Source: an uncultured Alphaproteobacteria bacterium (GTDB taxonomy: Bacteria > Pseudomonadota > Alphaproteobacteria > Rs-D84). Taken from it: a stretch of 14,475 nucleotides of DNA. Position 1 is the first letter of the stretch, and each line of letters begins with the position of its first letter. The stretch is taken from the NCBI GenBank assembly GCA_947304085.1, contig CAMZAC010000006.1, forward strand, positions 1 through 14,475, written 5' to 3'. Positions 1 to 6,675 of the stretch are shown here, in pieces. The position numbers and the translations under genes were made by a program. The notes under the pieces are model-generated. The model saw nothing but the letters and a program-made list of their open reading frames with translations. It was not told the DNA's origin and made no database searches.

Positions 1-48
1 TGCCCCGCAGGCATTTATGCCAAGCGATTCCCTTCGCCCGCACCACCA
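1..48 (+). tRNA. 3' end of a class II tRNA, Leu-like, with an abnormal T arm (partial)
   Basis: The window opens inside what looks like the 3' third of a tRNA. Positions 35-41 (CGCCCGC) would be the 3' acceptor strand matching the GCGGGCG acceptor common in alphaproteobacterial tRNA-Leu. A42 is the discriminator (A73 fits Leu; Ser has G73) and CCA follows at 43-45. GGCA-TTTA-TGCC (10-21) makes a long variable arm, as in Leu, Ser and Tyr tRNAs. The T arm is wrong: AAG (22-24) is followed by CGATTCCCTT, whereas AAGGG-TTCGATT-CCCTT would be expected. About four bases (GGTT), including the conserved TTC, are missing. A second CCA follows at 46-48. It could be a decayed tRNA, a sequence error or a chance likeness. 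The anticodon is outside the window. Confidence 0.4.
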
Positions 49-99
49 ATTTTTATTGATATGATAGCAAAGACTAAAAATAAAGATATGGAGCTTATA

Positions 100-627
100 A
101 TGAATACTATCCTAGAATCTATAAAAAACAGACGAAGTGTTCGTAAATATAAATCAGATATGGTTGAACAAGAAAAAATAGACCAAATCATTGAAGCAGG
201 GCTTTATGCTGCCAGTGGCATGAATCATCAAGAAACAAAAATTATTGCGGTCACAAATAAAGAATTGCGCAACAAATTATCCACAGCAAAAGCGCAATTT
301 GATGGTTTGTATGACGGTGCAGATCCGTTTTATGGTGCACCAGTAGTCTTGGTTGTTATTGCCAACAAAGATTATGCAGATTATGTGTATGATGGTTCTT
401 TGGTAATGGGTAATTTAATGTTAGCCGCACATGCGTTAGGGGTAGGTAGTTGCTGGATTTGCCGCACCAAAGAAACTTTTGAAAAACCAGAATATCAAGA
501 ATTGTTAAAATCTTTGAATATCACTGGTAATTGGGAAGGTATCGGTTATTGTATACTTGGCTATGCAGCAGATAATTCAATACCAAATATTCCACGCAAA
601 CCAAACAGGGTTTACCATGTTAATTAA
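100..627 (+). CDS. nitroreductase-family flavoprotein
   Basis: A small FMN-dependent NAD(P)H oxidoreductase of the nitroreductase superfamily, probably a cytoplasmic dimer; the physiological substrate cannot be told. The N-terminus (MNTILESIKNRRSVRKY) carries the Arg-Arg-Ser-x-Arg motif that contacts the FMN phosphate in this family. The segment around residues 25-35 (EAGLYAASGMNHQ) is the family's AP(S)-x-x-NxQ region. GNLMLAAHALGVGSCWI, near residue 110, is the typical central helix, and the chain ends in the usual ILGY strand. I chose the ATG at 100 (175 aa) because GGAG at 90-93 lies six bases upstream. The in-frame ATG at 61 has no ribosome binding site and would add 13 non-family residues. 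The gene is monocistronic, sits just after the tRNA-like sequence, and ends in a strong hairpin. Family call is firm; function is not. Confidence 0.88.
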   Translation: MNTILESIKNRRSVRKYKSDMVEQEKIDQIIEAGLYAASGMNHQETKIIAVTNKELRNKLSTAKAQFDGLYDGADPFYGAPVVLVVIANKDYADYVYDGSLVMGNLMLAAHALGVGSCWICRTKETFEKPEYQELLKSLNITGNWEGIGYCILGYAADNSIPNIPRKPNRVYHVN

Positions 628-655
628 AAAGCACCCGAATAACGGGTTGCTTTTT
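626..655. terminator. bidirectional Rho-independent terminator
   Basis: GCA-CCCG (631-637) pairs with CGGG-(T)-TGC (643-650) around an AATAA loop, with one bulged T. It is flanked by A5 (626-630) and T5 (651-655), so both strands get a stem plus a U-tract. It lies exactly between the convergent nitroreductase gene and the small minus-strand gene ending at 654. Confidence 0.85.
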
Positions 656-839
656 ATTTTGTTTTTTGTGTTTCAACACTTTTTGCTGAATTACTCTGTT
701 TCTTATATTCTTTTATTATATCCAGCGCTTTTTGAAAACTTTGTTCTTCTGCTTCATCCATACATTCTTTGGCATCTGGGTTTTTATTATAATTTTGCAC
801 CAAAGCCAATGCGCATTCATATTCTTTATATGATATCAC
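654..839 (-). CDS. small hypothetical protein, 61 aa
   Basis: I do not recognise this protein. It is 61 residues, highly charged and predicted largely helical (AEEQSFQKALDIIKEYKKQ), with one cysteine and a Lys/Thr-rich tail. It has no signal peptide or membrane segment, so it is probably cytoplasmic. The start is GTG (837-839), well supported by a near-perfect AAGGAGG six bases upstream. That makes it a likely real gene despite its size. It is the last gene of the LysM operon, 14 nt after the 82-aa gene, with its ribosome binding site in that gap. The shared terminator immediately follows its stop codon. Confidence 0.65.
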   Translation of the reverse strand: MISYKEYECALALVQNYNKNPDAKECMDEAEEQSFQKALDIIKEYKKQSNSAKSVETQKTK

Positions 840-853
840 GTATTTCCTCCTTG

Positions 854-1102
854 TTATCTGCTATATTCTTCTGTGATACGCGCAAGCTTTGCTTCTATGC
901 TGCGCAAAATCTTTTTAGGTGGTGTGTTTTTGTCTTCTAATTGACGAAGCATATTATTCAATGTTATCAGTATCTCGTTCGGCAGTTTTTTTCTTTGCAA
1001 CAAGAATTTAACCGATGCTGCTAAATAGTCTGCTTTTTCTTGTTCAGCAGTCATACCTTTGTTGTTTACATAATCACTGTGTAGTTTACGTTTTTCGTTC
1101 AT
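854..1102 (-). CDS. small hypothetical protein, 82 aa
   Basis: Not recognised. The protein is basic and helical, with no cysteine, signal peptide or membrane span. Two helical halves can be guessed: AEQEKADYLAASVKFLLQR near residues 19-37, and ILITLNNMLRQLEDK followed by PPKKILRSIEAKLARI towards the C-terminus. The ATG start (1100-1102) is preceded by AAGGGGG with about six bases of spacing. It is the middle gene of a three-gene minus-strand unit: 23 nt after the LysM protein gene and 14 nt before the 61-aa gene. Its position suggests a link to envelope or cell-wall functions, but nothing in the protein itself shows a role. Confidence 0.7.
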   Translation of the reverse strand: MNEKRKLHSDYVNNKGMTAEQEKADYLAASVKFLLQRKKLPNEILITLNNMLRQLEDKNTPPKKILRSIEAKLARITEEYSR

Positions 1103-1125
1103 ACACAGCCCCCTTTGTGTTTTTA

Positions 1126-2241
1126 TTATTTTGTCGGTATTTGCAATAATTGTTCTGGAAATATCAAATCAGGATTATTGATATTATTGCGTTCCGCAAT
1201 CATCGTGAACAACACTCCACGGCGCAAGAAATTACGTGCAATTATCCACAAACAATCACCACGACGAACGGTATAAAAAGTGTTATCATCACCTGTCATT
1301 TCAGGCATAACAAAATTGTGTTCGACATTTGCAATAGTAGTTCCTTCTGTGTCGTGTAAACGAATATTGATTTTATAATTTTCGCCAGCCTTCAAATCAC
1401 CAACATCTGCACCCAAACCAAAGTTTTTGTAATCAGACACACGAGCAAAACCAAGATATTTGTCATTTAATGTTAAAGATACACGTAATCTTGGCAACGC
1501 TTTACCTGTCACAACCAATCGGCCTGTGTCCAAATAATCTATTTTTGAAACAACTAAATCTCCATCTAACAATTCTGGTGCTTGCATAACTTTACTACCA
1601 TTTTTGGTCATCAACAAAGACACAGAATTTTTATAACCCTTTTCAGAAATATAAACGAATACAGAATCTTTAGATTTGATATTTTTATCTGTATCAATCA
1701 ATGAAATCACATAATTACCTGGCATCAAGGCATCTGATGGGGCATAAACAAATTCGCCATCTGTATTTGTGTGTTCTGTCGCGACAATTTTTTTATTAAT
1801 CATAATTGATATATTTGATTCTTTTACATTACGACCCGCAATCACGATATTACCAGATTGTTCAATTCGCACCAAATCAAACATGGGTTCTGAAACAGGT
1901 TGTTTTTCTACTGGTTTGATAATTGGTTCTGGAACAGATGGTGCAATTACCTTTACTGGTGTATTTATTTTAAACAATACGATAAATATAGCGATTAAAA
2001 TAACCAATATAGCACAAAGTATTGGCAACCAATATGCACGCAAAACACTTTTGTTGCGTTTATTATCTGTTTTTTCAACGGTCTTTGTTTGTTCAACAGG
2101 TTTATTAAAAATATGAAATCTGTTTAAAAAATTACGTGTAAAAGAACGACGATTTTCAAGCCAAGACTGTTGTCTGTCGACTGCATTATTTATCATATCA
2201 TCTGTAGAGCGTTTTGTTTTTCCAATATTAGTTGTTGCCAT
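1126..2241 (-). CDS. membrane-anchored LysM-domain envelope protein
   Basis: Probably an inner-membrane protein that binds peptidoglycan from the periplasmic side. With the ATG at 2241 (371 aa) it has a basic cytoplasmic N-terminal region (about 1-66). One transmembrane helix follows (about 69-90, AYWLPILCAILVILIAIF), then a Pro-rich linker. Two Ig-like or carboxypeptidase-regulatory-like modules come next (VRIEQSGNIVIAGRNV..., then VSKIDYLDTGRLVVTGKA...). A C-terminal LysM domain (about 323-371) starts FYTVRRGDCLWIIAR and ends NPDLIFPEQLLQIP. This architecture matches a common alphaproteobacterial LysM family. A TTG at 2269-2271 would add ten residues, but the ATG has AAGGAA at good spacing and is preferred. 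It leads the operon with the 82-aa and 61-aa genes and is driven by a promoter divergent from the phosphofructokinase gene. Confidence 0.85.
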   Translation of the reverse strand: MATTNIGKTKRSTDDMINNAVDRQQSWLENRRSFTRNFLNRFHIFNKPVEQTKTVEKTDNKRNKSVLRAYWLPILCAILVILIAIFIVLFKINTPVKVIAPSVPEPIIKPVEKQPVSEPMFDLVRIEQSGNIVIAGRNVKESNISIMINKKIVATEHTNTDGEFVYAPSDALMPGNYVISLIDTDKNIKSKDSVFVYISEKGYKNSVSLLMTKNGSKVMQAPELLDGDLVVSKIDYLDTGRLVVTGKALPRLRVSLTLNDKYLGFARVSDYKNFGLGADVGDLKAGENYKINIRLHDTEGTTIANVEHNFVMPEMTGDDNTFYTVRRGDCLWIIARNFLRRGVLFTMIAERNNINNPDLIFPEQLLQIPTK

Positions 2242-2270
2242 AATATATTCCTTATTTATGTTATTTGACA

Positions 2271-2300
2271 AAATTATTCCAAATTTTATTTATTTGTCAA
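2271..2300 (-). promoter_or_regulatory. candidate sigma-70 promoter of the LysM operon
   Basis: On the minus strand a perfect -35 TTGACA (plus-strand TGTCAA, 2295-2300) is followed after 18 bases by TAATTT (2271-2276), a weak -10. The start would fall around 2264, giving a short leader to the ATG at 2241. The -35 forms half of an 8-bp inverted repeat with TTGACAAA at 2265-2272. Confidence 0.5.
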
Positions 2301-2308
2301 GAGATTTG

Positions 2309-2317
2309 TGGTATAAT
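2309..2317 (+). promoter_or_regulatory. extended -10 promoter of the phosphofructokinase gene
   Basis: TGGTATAAT is a perfect extended -10 (TGnTATAAT). No good -35 lies 17 bp upstream, which is normal for this promoter type. Transcription would start near 2324, about 23 bases before the TTG start at 2347, so the leader is just long enough to carry the AGGAG ribosome binding site at 2335-2339. Confidence 0.7.
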
Positions 2318-2346
2318 GAACGCAATTGAACAACAGGAGAAAAGCT

Positions 2347-3435
2347 TTGAAAACAAAAAAAATAGGCATTATGACTACGGGTGGAGATTGTTCTGGTTTA
2401 AACACAGTAATTCAACGCGTGATGGACGGTTGCGCATTACGCAAATGGAATTTAATTGGTATATTGGATGGAACAGATGGATTATATTCATCACCTGCAC
2501 GAACAATAGAATTAAATTGTAAAGATTTTCATTTTGCAAACAGTCATCTGGCAGGCAGTATATTATCCAATGGACACGCAGGAACCATCAATTTTGAAAG
2601 TTCTGCACGCGCTGGCAAATTATCTGCTTTTAATAGCAAATTGAAAAAATCTTTACATGATTTAGAATTAGACGCTTTAATTCTAGTTGGTGGCAACGGT
2701 AGTTTATCTTTGGCGTATACATATCGTGAAATCTATACAGGTTTATCATTAGTGTGTATACCTAAAACTATTGATATGGATATACCAAAAACAGATAAAA
2801 CTATTGGTTTTGATACAGCTGTTCAACAATTGACACAGTATTGTGACCAGCTGTTATTGACAGCACGCAGTCATCATCGTTGGTTTGTTGTGCAAACCAT
2901 GGGACGCGATTGCGGACAATTAGCATTACATGCTGGTATCGCGATCGCAGCAGACGCTATTTTAATTCCAGAAATAAAATTTGATATTGATAATCTGATT
3001 AAACATATTAAATCGTCAAAACGTGATTATGGTATTATTTTGGTCAGCGAAGGTATATCTTTACGCGGTCATTCTGGCAGACCTGCAGATATGGTTTCGC
3101 GTAAATTGAATACTGCGAATATTCCAAATCGAACAGCATTTCCAGAACATATTCAAAGGGCTGGTGATACAGTTGCTAGTGATAGAATTTTGGCCGCTGG
3201 TTTTGTTGATTGTGCTTTTTCTGCAATTGAAAACAATGAGACTTTTGTTATGACCACATTAGAAGACGGGGAATATAAAACGATTTCTTTGGATGATTTT
3301 TTCAAAGCAGGCAAACCTCAAAAAGACCCAAATATTCCAAATATGATGACATCAAACGCTTATGTCGAACCAGATAGTAATCTATTACAAATTGCGACAA
3401 ATATGGGAATATATATTGGTGAAAAAAAGAAATAA
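2347..3435 (+). CDS. 6-phosphofructokinase family protein (ATP or PPi donor uncertain)
   Basis: A phosphofructokinase-fold kinase that would convert fructose 6-phosphate to fructose 1,6-bisphosphate in glycolysis. The N-terminus KKIGIMTTGGDCSGLN holds the phosphoryl-donor loop (GGD 12-14). GGNGS (115-119) and PKTIDMD (139-145, catalytic Asp143) follow, then MGRDCG and the sugar-phosphate motif PEHIQRAGDTVASDR. The start is TTG at 2347: AGGAG lies seven bases upstream and the sequence begins at the family N-terminus. An upstream TTG at 2326 would overlap the ribosome binding site. Oddities are GGN where the family has GGD (a Mg-binding Asp in E. coli PfkA), Ser for Pro in GGDCPG, and TIDMD for TIDND. 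Gly118 with Lys140 is a mixed signature, since ATP enzymes usually have Gly/Gly and PPi enzymes Asp/Lys. The gene is alone, with its own promoter and terminator. Confidence 0.85.
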   Translation: MKTKKIGIMTTGGDCSGLNTVIQRVMDGCALRKWNLIGILDGTDGLYSSPARTIELNCKDFHFANSHLAGSILSNGHAGTINFESSARAGKLSAFNSKLKKSLHDLELDALILVGGNGSLSLAYTYREIYTGLSLVCIPKTIDMDIPKTDKTIGFDTAVQQLTQYCDQLLLTARSHHRWFVVQTMGRDCGQLALHAGIAIAADAILIPEIKFDIDNLIKHIKSSKRDYGIILVSEGISLRGHSGRPADMVSRKLNTANIPNRTAFPEHIQRAGDTVASDRILAAGFVDCAFSAIENNETFVMTTLEDGEYKTISLDDFFKAGKPQKDPNIPNMMTSNAYVEPDSNLLQIATNMGIYIGEKKK

Positions 3436-3466
3436 AAAAACCGGTCAGTTTTTGACCGGTTTTTTA
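3434..3466. terminator. bidirectional Rho-independent terminator
   Basis: A perfect 7-bp stem, CCGGTCA (3441-3447) and TGACCGG (3453-3459), has a GTTTT loop and runs of A and T on the two sides. It works in both directions, ending the phosphofructokinase gene on the plus strand and the 86-aa gene on the minus strand. Confidence 0.9.
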
Positions 3467-3470
3467 TTGA

Positions 3471-3731
3471 TTATTTTTTCTTTGTTTTCTTAGTTTCAAC
3501 TGTTTTCTCAGGCACAAATTGTTTGCTGATTGTAATATTCGCTTTGGTTGTAATTAAAATAAACAAACCCACACAGCTCATAATGAACACAATCATCGCT
3601 GGTATAAAACAAATCCAAGCCATAGGTCTTGTATTGTATTCCAAAAGTGTTTCAACACCAACAACAAAAGAAGCGCAAACACTAATAATGACAAGCAAAC
3701 TAAATAACAAACCAGTAAGTATTCTGAGCAT
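3471..3731 (-). CDS. small two-helix membrane protein, 86 aa
   Basis: Not recognised as a named family. Two hydrophobic helices are clear: about residues 3-25 (RILTGLLFSLLVIISVCASFVVG) and 38-62 (AWICFIPAMIVFIMSCVGLFILI), joined by a short polar loop. A Lys-rich hydrophilic tail (KKTKKK) follows. The tail favours a hairpin with both ends in the cytoplasm. The ATG start is supported by a strong AAGGAGG five bases upstream. The gene is monocistronic, with a perfect extended -10 promoter just upstream that overlaps the dnaK terminator. Position downstream of dnaK does not prove a stress role, because the terminator separates them. Confidence 0.75.
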   Translation of the reverse strand: MLRILTGLLFSLLVIISVCASFVVGVETLLEYNTRPMAWICFIPAMIVFIMSCVGLFILITTKANITISKQFVPEKTVETKKTKKK

Positions 3732-3757
3732 ATTTTCCTCCTTTTTATGCTGTCAGT

Positions 3758-3786
3758 ATTATATCACAAAAAAACACCGCCCGCAA
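3758..3786 (-). promoter_or_regulatory. extended -10 promoter of the 86-aa membrane protein gene
   Basis: On the minus strand TGATATAAT (plus 3758-3766) is a perfect TGnTATAAT. Seventeen bases upstream lies TTGCGG (3781-3786), a partial -35 that sits inside the dnaK terminator hairpin. Transcription would begin near 3751, about 20 bases before the ATG. Confidence 0.7.
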
Positions 3787-3799
3787 GGGCGATGTTTTT
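3770..3799 (-). terminator. dnaK terminator
   Basis: A stem of CGCCC/GGGCG (3778-3782 and 3787-3791) is extended by seven A-T or C-G pairs after one C-A mismatch. On the minus strand it is followed by a run of eight T. It lies 20 nt past the dnaK stop codon. Confidence 0.85.
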
Positions 3800-3818
3800 A
3801 AAGGAAAGAAAAATGTTG

Positions 3819-5717
3819 TTATTTCTTTTCAGAAAAATCTGCATCTGTAGCATTATTATCACCAGATTCAGATTTGTTTTCAGATGCTTGTTGCTGTTGT
3901 GCTTCTTGAGCTGCTTTATAAACGGCTTCACCCAATTTCATTGCCTTTTCAGACAAAGCGTCTGTTTTTTCTTTCAAAGATTCAGCAGTTGCATCTGCTT
4001 TTGCCAATTCGTCAGACAATTCTTGTTTTGCCTTTTCGATTGCTTCGCGTTCTTCGCTGCTTATTTTGTCACCATGTTCTTTCAGTGATTTTTCAATACT
4101 GAATATTGCTGTTTCAGCGGTATTTTTTGCTTCTGCTAATGCCTTTTTCTTTTTGTCTGATTCAGCATTTGCAGCGGCTTCATTAACCATACGATTTATT
4201 TCATCTTCCGATAATCCACCATCAGATTTAATAGAAATCGCTTGTTCTTTGCCCGTGCCTTTATCTTTTGCAGATACGTGCACAATACCATTTGCATCAA
4301 TATCAAAAGATACTTCAATCTGAGGCATACCACGTGGGGCAGGGGCAATACCCTCTAAATTAAATTGACCCAACAATTTGTTATCTGCAGCCATATCACG
4401 TTCACCCTGGAACACACGAATAGTCACAGCAGATTGATTATCTTCTGCAGTGCTGAATATTTGTGATTTTTTGGTTGGAATTGTTGTATTACGGTCAATC
4501 AATCTTGTGAATACACCACCCAAAGTTTCAATACCCAAAGACAAAGGTGTTACATCCAACAACAAGACATCTTTGACTTCACCTTTCAATACACCACCTT
4601 GAATCGCTGCACCCAATGCAACCACTTCGTCTGGGTTAACGCCTTTGTGTGGTTCGCGGCCAAAGAATTCTTTAACTGTTTCAACAACTTTTGGCATACG
4701 TGTTTGACCACCAACCAAAATAACTTCGTTGATTTGTGAAGTTGTTAAACCGGCATCTTTCAAAGCTTTTTTGCACGGTTCAATTGTTTTATCAATCAAA
4801 TCAGCAACCAAAGATTCCAACTTTGCACGTGTCAAAGTAATATTGAAGTGTTTTGGACCTGTAGCATCCGCGGTCAAATAAGGCAAGTTAACATCTGTTG
4901 AAGTTTTAGATGACAATTCAATTTTGGCTTTTTCAGCAGCTTCTTTCAAACGTTGCAAGGCCAATTTATCGTTTGATAAATCAAGACCTGATTGTGATTT
5001 GAATTCATCAATAAAGTATTTCAAAACACGTGCATCAAAATCTGCACCACCCAAAGCAGTATCTCCATTTGTAGATTTTACTTCAAATACACCATCTACG
5101 ATTTCCAAAATAGACACATCAAATGTTCCACCACCCAAGTCATAAACAGCAATAGTGCCATCTTTGTCTTTGTCTAAGCCGTACGCCAAAGCTGCAGCTG
5201 TAGGTTCATTAACAATACGCAAAACATTTAAACCAGCGATACGACCAGCATCTTTTGTAGCCTGACGTTGAGAATCGTTAAAATAAGCAGGAACAGTAAT
5301 AACTGCATCTGTCACAGTTTCGCCCAAATAGCTTTCTGCGTCTTTTTTCAATTTAGACAAAATCATAGCAGAAATCTGGGATGGGGCATATTTTTTGCCA
5401 TCAATTTCAACCCAAGCGTCACCATTATCGCCCGCGACAATTTTGTATGGAACGCGTTTTTGGATTTCTTTCACAGCTTCGCTGTCAAAACGCAAGCCCA
5501 TTAAACGTTTAATTTCATAAATAGTATTTTCTGGATTTGTGACAGCCTGGTTTTTCGCAGTAATACCAACCAACTGTTCACCATTATTTGTGATTGCAAC
5601 CACAGATGGTGTTGTGCGTTGACCTTCGCTATTTTCAATGATTTTTGGATCAGTTCCGTCCATGAAAGCCATAGCGGAATTTGTAGTTCCTAAATCGATA
5701 CCTAATACTTTTGCCAT
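3819..5717 (-). CDS. dnaK: molecular chaperone DnaK (Hsp70)
   Basis: ATP-driven Hsp70 chaperone that binds exposed hydrophobic peptides in the cytoplasm, working with DnaJ and GrpE. At 632 aa it has normal full length (E. coli, 638). The N-terminus [17 protein letters not shown] is the first nucleotide-binding loop. Further signatures are [15 protein letters not shown], the [16 protein letters not shown] phosphate-2 motif, [10 protein letters not shown], and the linker [19 protein letters not shown], all intact. A Gln/Ser/Glu-rich tail replaces the EEVKD-type end. The ATG at 5717 is chosen because AAGGAG precedes it and the conserved N-terminus begins there. An in-frame ATG at 5789 would add 24 residues foreign to DnaK and would place the start inside the promoter. 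No dnaJ or grpE adjoins it. A heat-shock-type promoter lies upstream and a terminator directly downstream. Confidence 0.98.
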   Translation of the reverse strand: MAKVLGIDLGTTNSAMAFMDGTDPKIIENSEGQRTTPSVVAITNNGEQLVGITAKNQAVTNPENTIYEIKRLMGLRFDSEAVKEIQKRVPYKIVAGDNGDAWVEIDGKKYAPSQISAMILSKLKKDAESYLGETVTDAVITVPAYFNDSQRQATKDAGRIAGLNVLRIVNEPTAAALAYGLDKDKDGTIAVYDLGGGTFDVSILEIVDGVFEVKSTNGDTALGGADFDARVLKYFIDEFKSQSGLDLSNDKLALQRLKEAAEKAKIELSSKTSTDVNLPYLTADATGPKHFNITLTRAKLESLVADLIDKTIEPCKKALKDAGLTTSQINEVILVGGQTRMPKVVETVKEFFGREPHKGVNPDEVVALGAAIQGGVLKGEVKDVLLLDVTPLSLGIETLGGVFTRLIDRNTTIPTKKSQIFSTAEDNQSAVTIRVFQGERDMAADNKLLGQFNLEGIAPAPRGMPQIEVSFDIDANGIVHVSAKDKGTGKEQAISIKSDGGLSEDEINRMVNEAAANAESDKKKKALAEAKNTAETAIFSIEKSLKEHGDKISSEEREAIEKAKQELSDELAKADATAESLKEKTDALSEKAMKLGEAVYKAAQEAQQQQASENKSESGDNNATDADFSEKK

Positions 5718-5755
5718 TGTTTTTACTCCTTGTGTATATATTATGTATGCTGTTG

Positions 5756-5783
5756 ATATAGTTAATACAACTATGATTTCAAG
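5756..5783 (-). promoter_or_regulatory. sigma-32 (RpoH)-like heat-shock promoter of dnaK
   Basis: On the minus strand CTTGAAA (plus 5777-5783) is followed, 18 bases after CTTG, by CTATAT (5756-5761). This is close to the alphaproteobacterial RpoH pattern CTTG-N17/18-CYTAT. A perfect inverted repeat, ATAGTT-aatac-AACTAT (5758-5774), lies across the -10 and spacer. It is not a CIRCE element. Transcription would begin about 30 bases before the dnaK ATG. Confidence 0.6.
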
Positions 5784-5822
5784 GGGCAAAATTATAAAAA
5801 TATTTTGAACGTTTTCTTATTC

Positions 5823-5848
5823 CAGAATTCTGTCTGGTTATACGTATA
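5823..5848. repeat. two adjacent 10-bp palindromes upstream of dnaK
   Basis: CAGAATTCTG (5823-5832) and TATACGTATA (5839-5848) are both perfect palindromes with centres 16 bp apart. They lie about 60 bp upstream of the dnaK heat-shock -10, between it and the rplY terminator. They may be regulator-binding sites. Chance is possible in AT-rich sequence. Confidence 0.35.
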
Positions 5849-5884
5849 CTATTAGTTTACAAAAGAAAAAAATTAAAAAACAAA

Positions 5885-5905
5885 AAACCGCCAAAATGGC
5901 GGTTT
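5885..5905 (-). terminator. rplY terminator
   Basis: A nine-base-pair stem, AAACCGCCA-type arms (5885-5893 and 5897-5905), closes an AAA loop. On the minus strand the hairpin runs into a T6 tract, 22 nt past the rplY stop codon. Confidence 0.85.
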
Positions 5906-5927
5906 AATTTGCAAATCAAAGAATTTA

Positions 5928-6572
5928 TTATTTCTTTGCAGCTGCAGCGGCAGGCGCAGCAGTTGTAGTAGCAGTGGCTGCAGCAGCAGCTTGTTTATTA
6001 TCTGCTTCTTCTGGCATTTTACCACCAATTGTTGCAAAAGCCAATTCAGCCTGGTGCAAGCCCAACGAAACGCCCTTTGGAAGAACCAAATCTGTTCCGT
6101 GGATTGTATCACCGATTGTCACATCGGACAAATCAATTGTAATTTTTTCTGGAATATCTTGAACTAAACCAACCAACGCAACTTTACGAACAGCAAAGTT
6201 TAATACACCGCCCAATTTAATACCTTTGGATGTATCAATATTAATAACTTCCACAGGCACAACCACGTGGACTGGTTCTTTAACGTTGATACGTTTAAAA
6301 TCAACATGAACAACTTTGTCAGACACAGGATGATATTGAATATCCATCAACATAGCGTCTTCTTTGTTGCCATTTGTTGTGATTTCGAATAACTTTGTCC
6401 GCAAAGACGGTTGTCCCAACAACATTTCAAATTCATGTCCATTTAATTCGATAGACATAGCTTCTTTCTTTTCGCCATAGATAACAGCAGGGATGTTTTT
6501 GTTCTTGCGAACTGCACGTGCGGCCCCCTTGCCAGCAACTTTGCGAATTTCAGCGTTTAATTTAATAGCCAT
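5928..6572 (-). CDS. rplY: 50S ribosomal protein bL25, long (Ctc) form
   Basis: Ribosomal protein that binds 5S rRNA in the central protuberance of the large subunit. The N-terminal domain (about 1-92) opens MAIKLNAEIRKVAGKGAARAVRK and contains IPAVIYG and the DAMLMDIQYHPVSDKVVHVDF strand pair typical of bL25. The C-terminal TL5-type beta domain (about 95-190) shows VEVINIDTSKGIKLGG, DIPEKITIDLSDVTIGDTIH and LPKGVSLG. The last 25 residues are a low-complexity Ala/Thr tail ending in KK, as in other alphaproteobacteria. The ATG is preceded by AAGGA. In many relatives pth follows this gene; here a terminator and dnaK do. A hairpin in the leader could be regulatory. Confidence 0.95.
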   Translation of the reverse strand: MAIKLNAEIRKVAGKGAARAVRKNKNIPAVIYGEKKEAMSIELNGHEFEMLLGQPSLRTKLFEITTNGNKEDAMLMDIQYHPVSDKVVHVDFKRINVKEPVHVVVPVEVINIDTSKGIKLGGVLNFAVRKVALVGLVQDIPEKITIDLSDVTIGDTIHGTDLVLPKGVSLGLHQAELAFATIGGKMPEEADNKQAAAAATATTTAAPAAAAAKK

Positions 6573-6605
6573 TTTTTATCCTTTTTATGACATTTTGTAC
6601 TTATA

Positions 6606-6627
6606 CACGACCTCCAAGGGTGTCGTG
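6606..6627 (-). other. hairpin in the rplY leader
   Basis: CACGAC (6606-6611) and GTCGTG (6622-6627) form a GC-containing 6-bp stem with a 10-base loop. It lies about 34 nt upstream of the rplY ATG. No T-tract follows on the minus strand, so it is not an obvious terminator of rsmD. It could be an mRNA leader structure for bL25 or an RNA end-protecting stem. Confidence 0.4.
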
Positions 6628-6675
6628 CAGACCATATTATTTATCAAAAACATTGAAAAATCAAGTGTTTTATAA

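Noticed and set aside
61..99. Upstream ATG at 61 for the nitroreductase
   Set aside because: No ribosome binding site there and the extra 13 residues do not fit the family. GGAG at 90-93 serves the ATG at 100.
557..940. Plus-strand 127-residue open frame over the two small minus-strand genes
   Set aside because: It overlaps the nitroreductase end and the terminator and has no ribosome binding site. The opposite strand has genes with strong ribosome binding sites.
3819..5717. Several antisense open frames within dnaK
   Set aside because: They are by-products of dnaK codon use, without ribosome binding sites or recognisable protein features.
5756..5783. CIRCE element for HrcA control of dnaK
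   Set aside because: The TTAGCACTC-N9-GAGTGCTAA pattern is absent; the inverted repeat there is different.
5718..5789. Longer DnaK starting at 5789
   Set aside because: The 24 extra residues are not DnaK-like and the start would lie upstream of the likely heat-shock transcription start.
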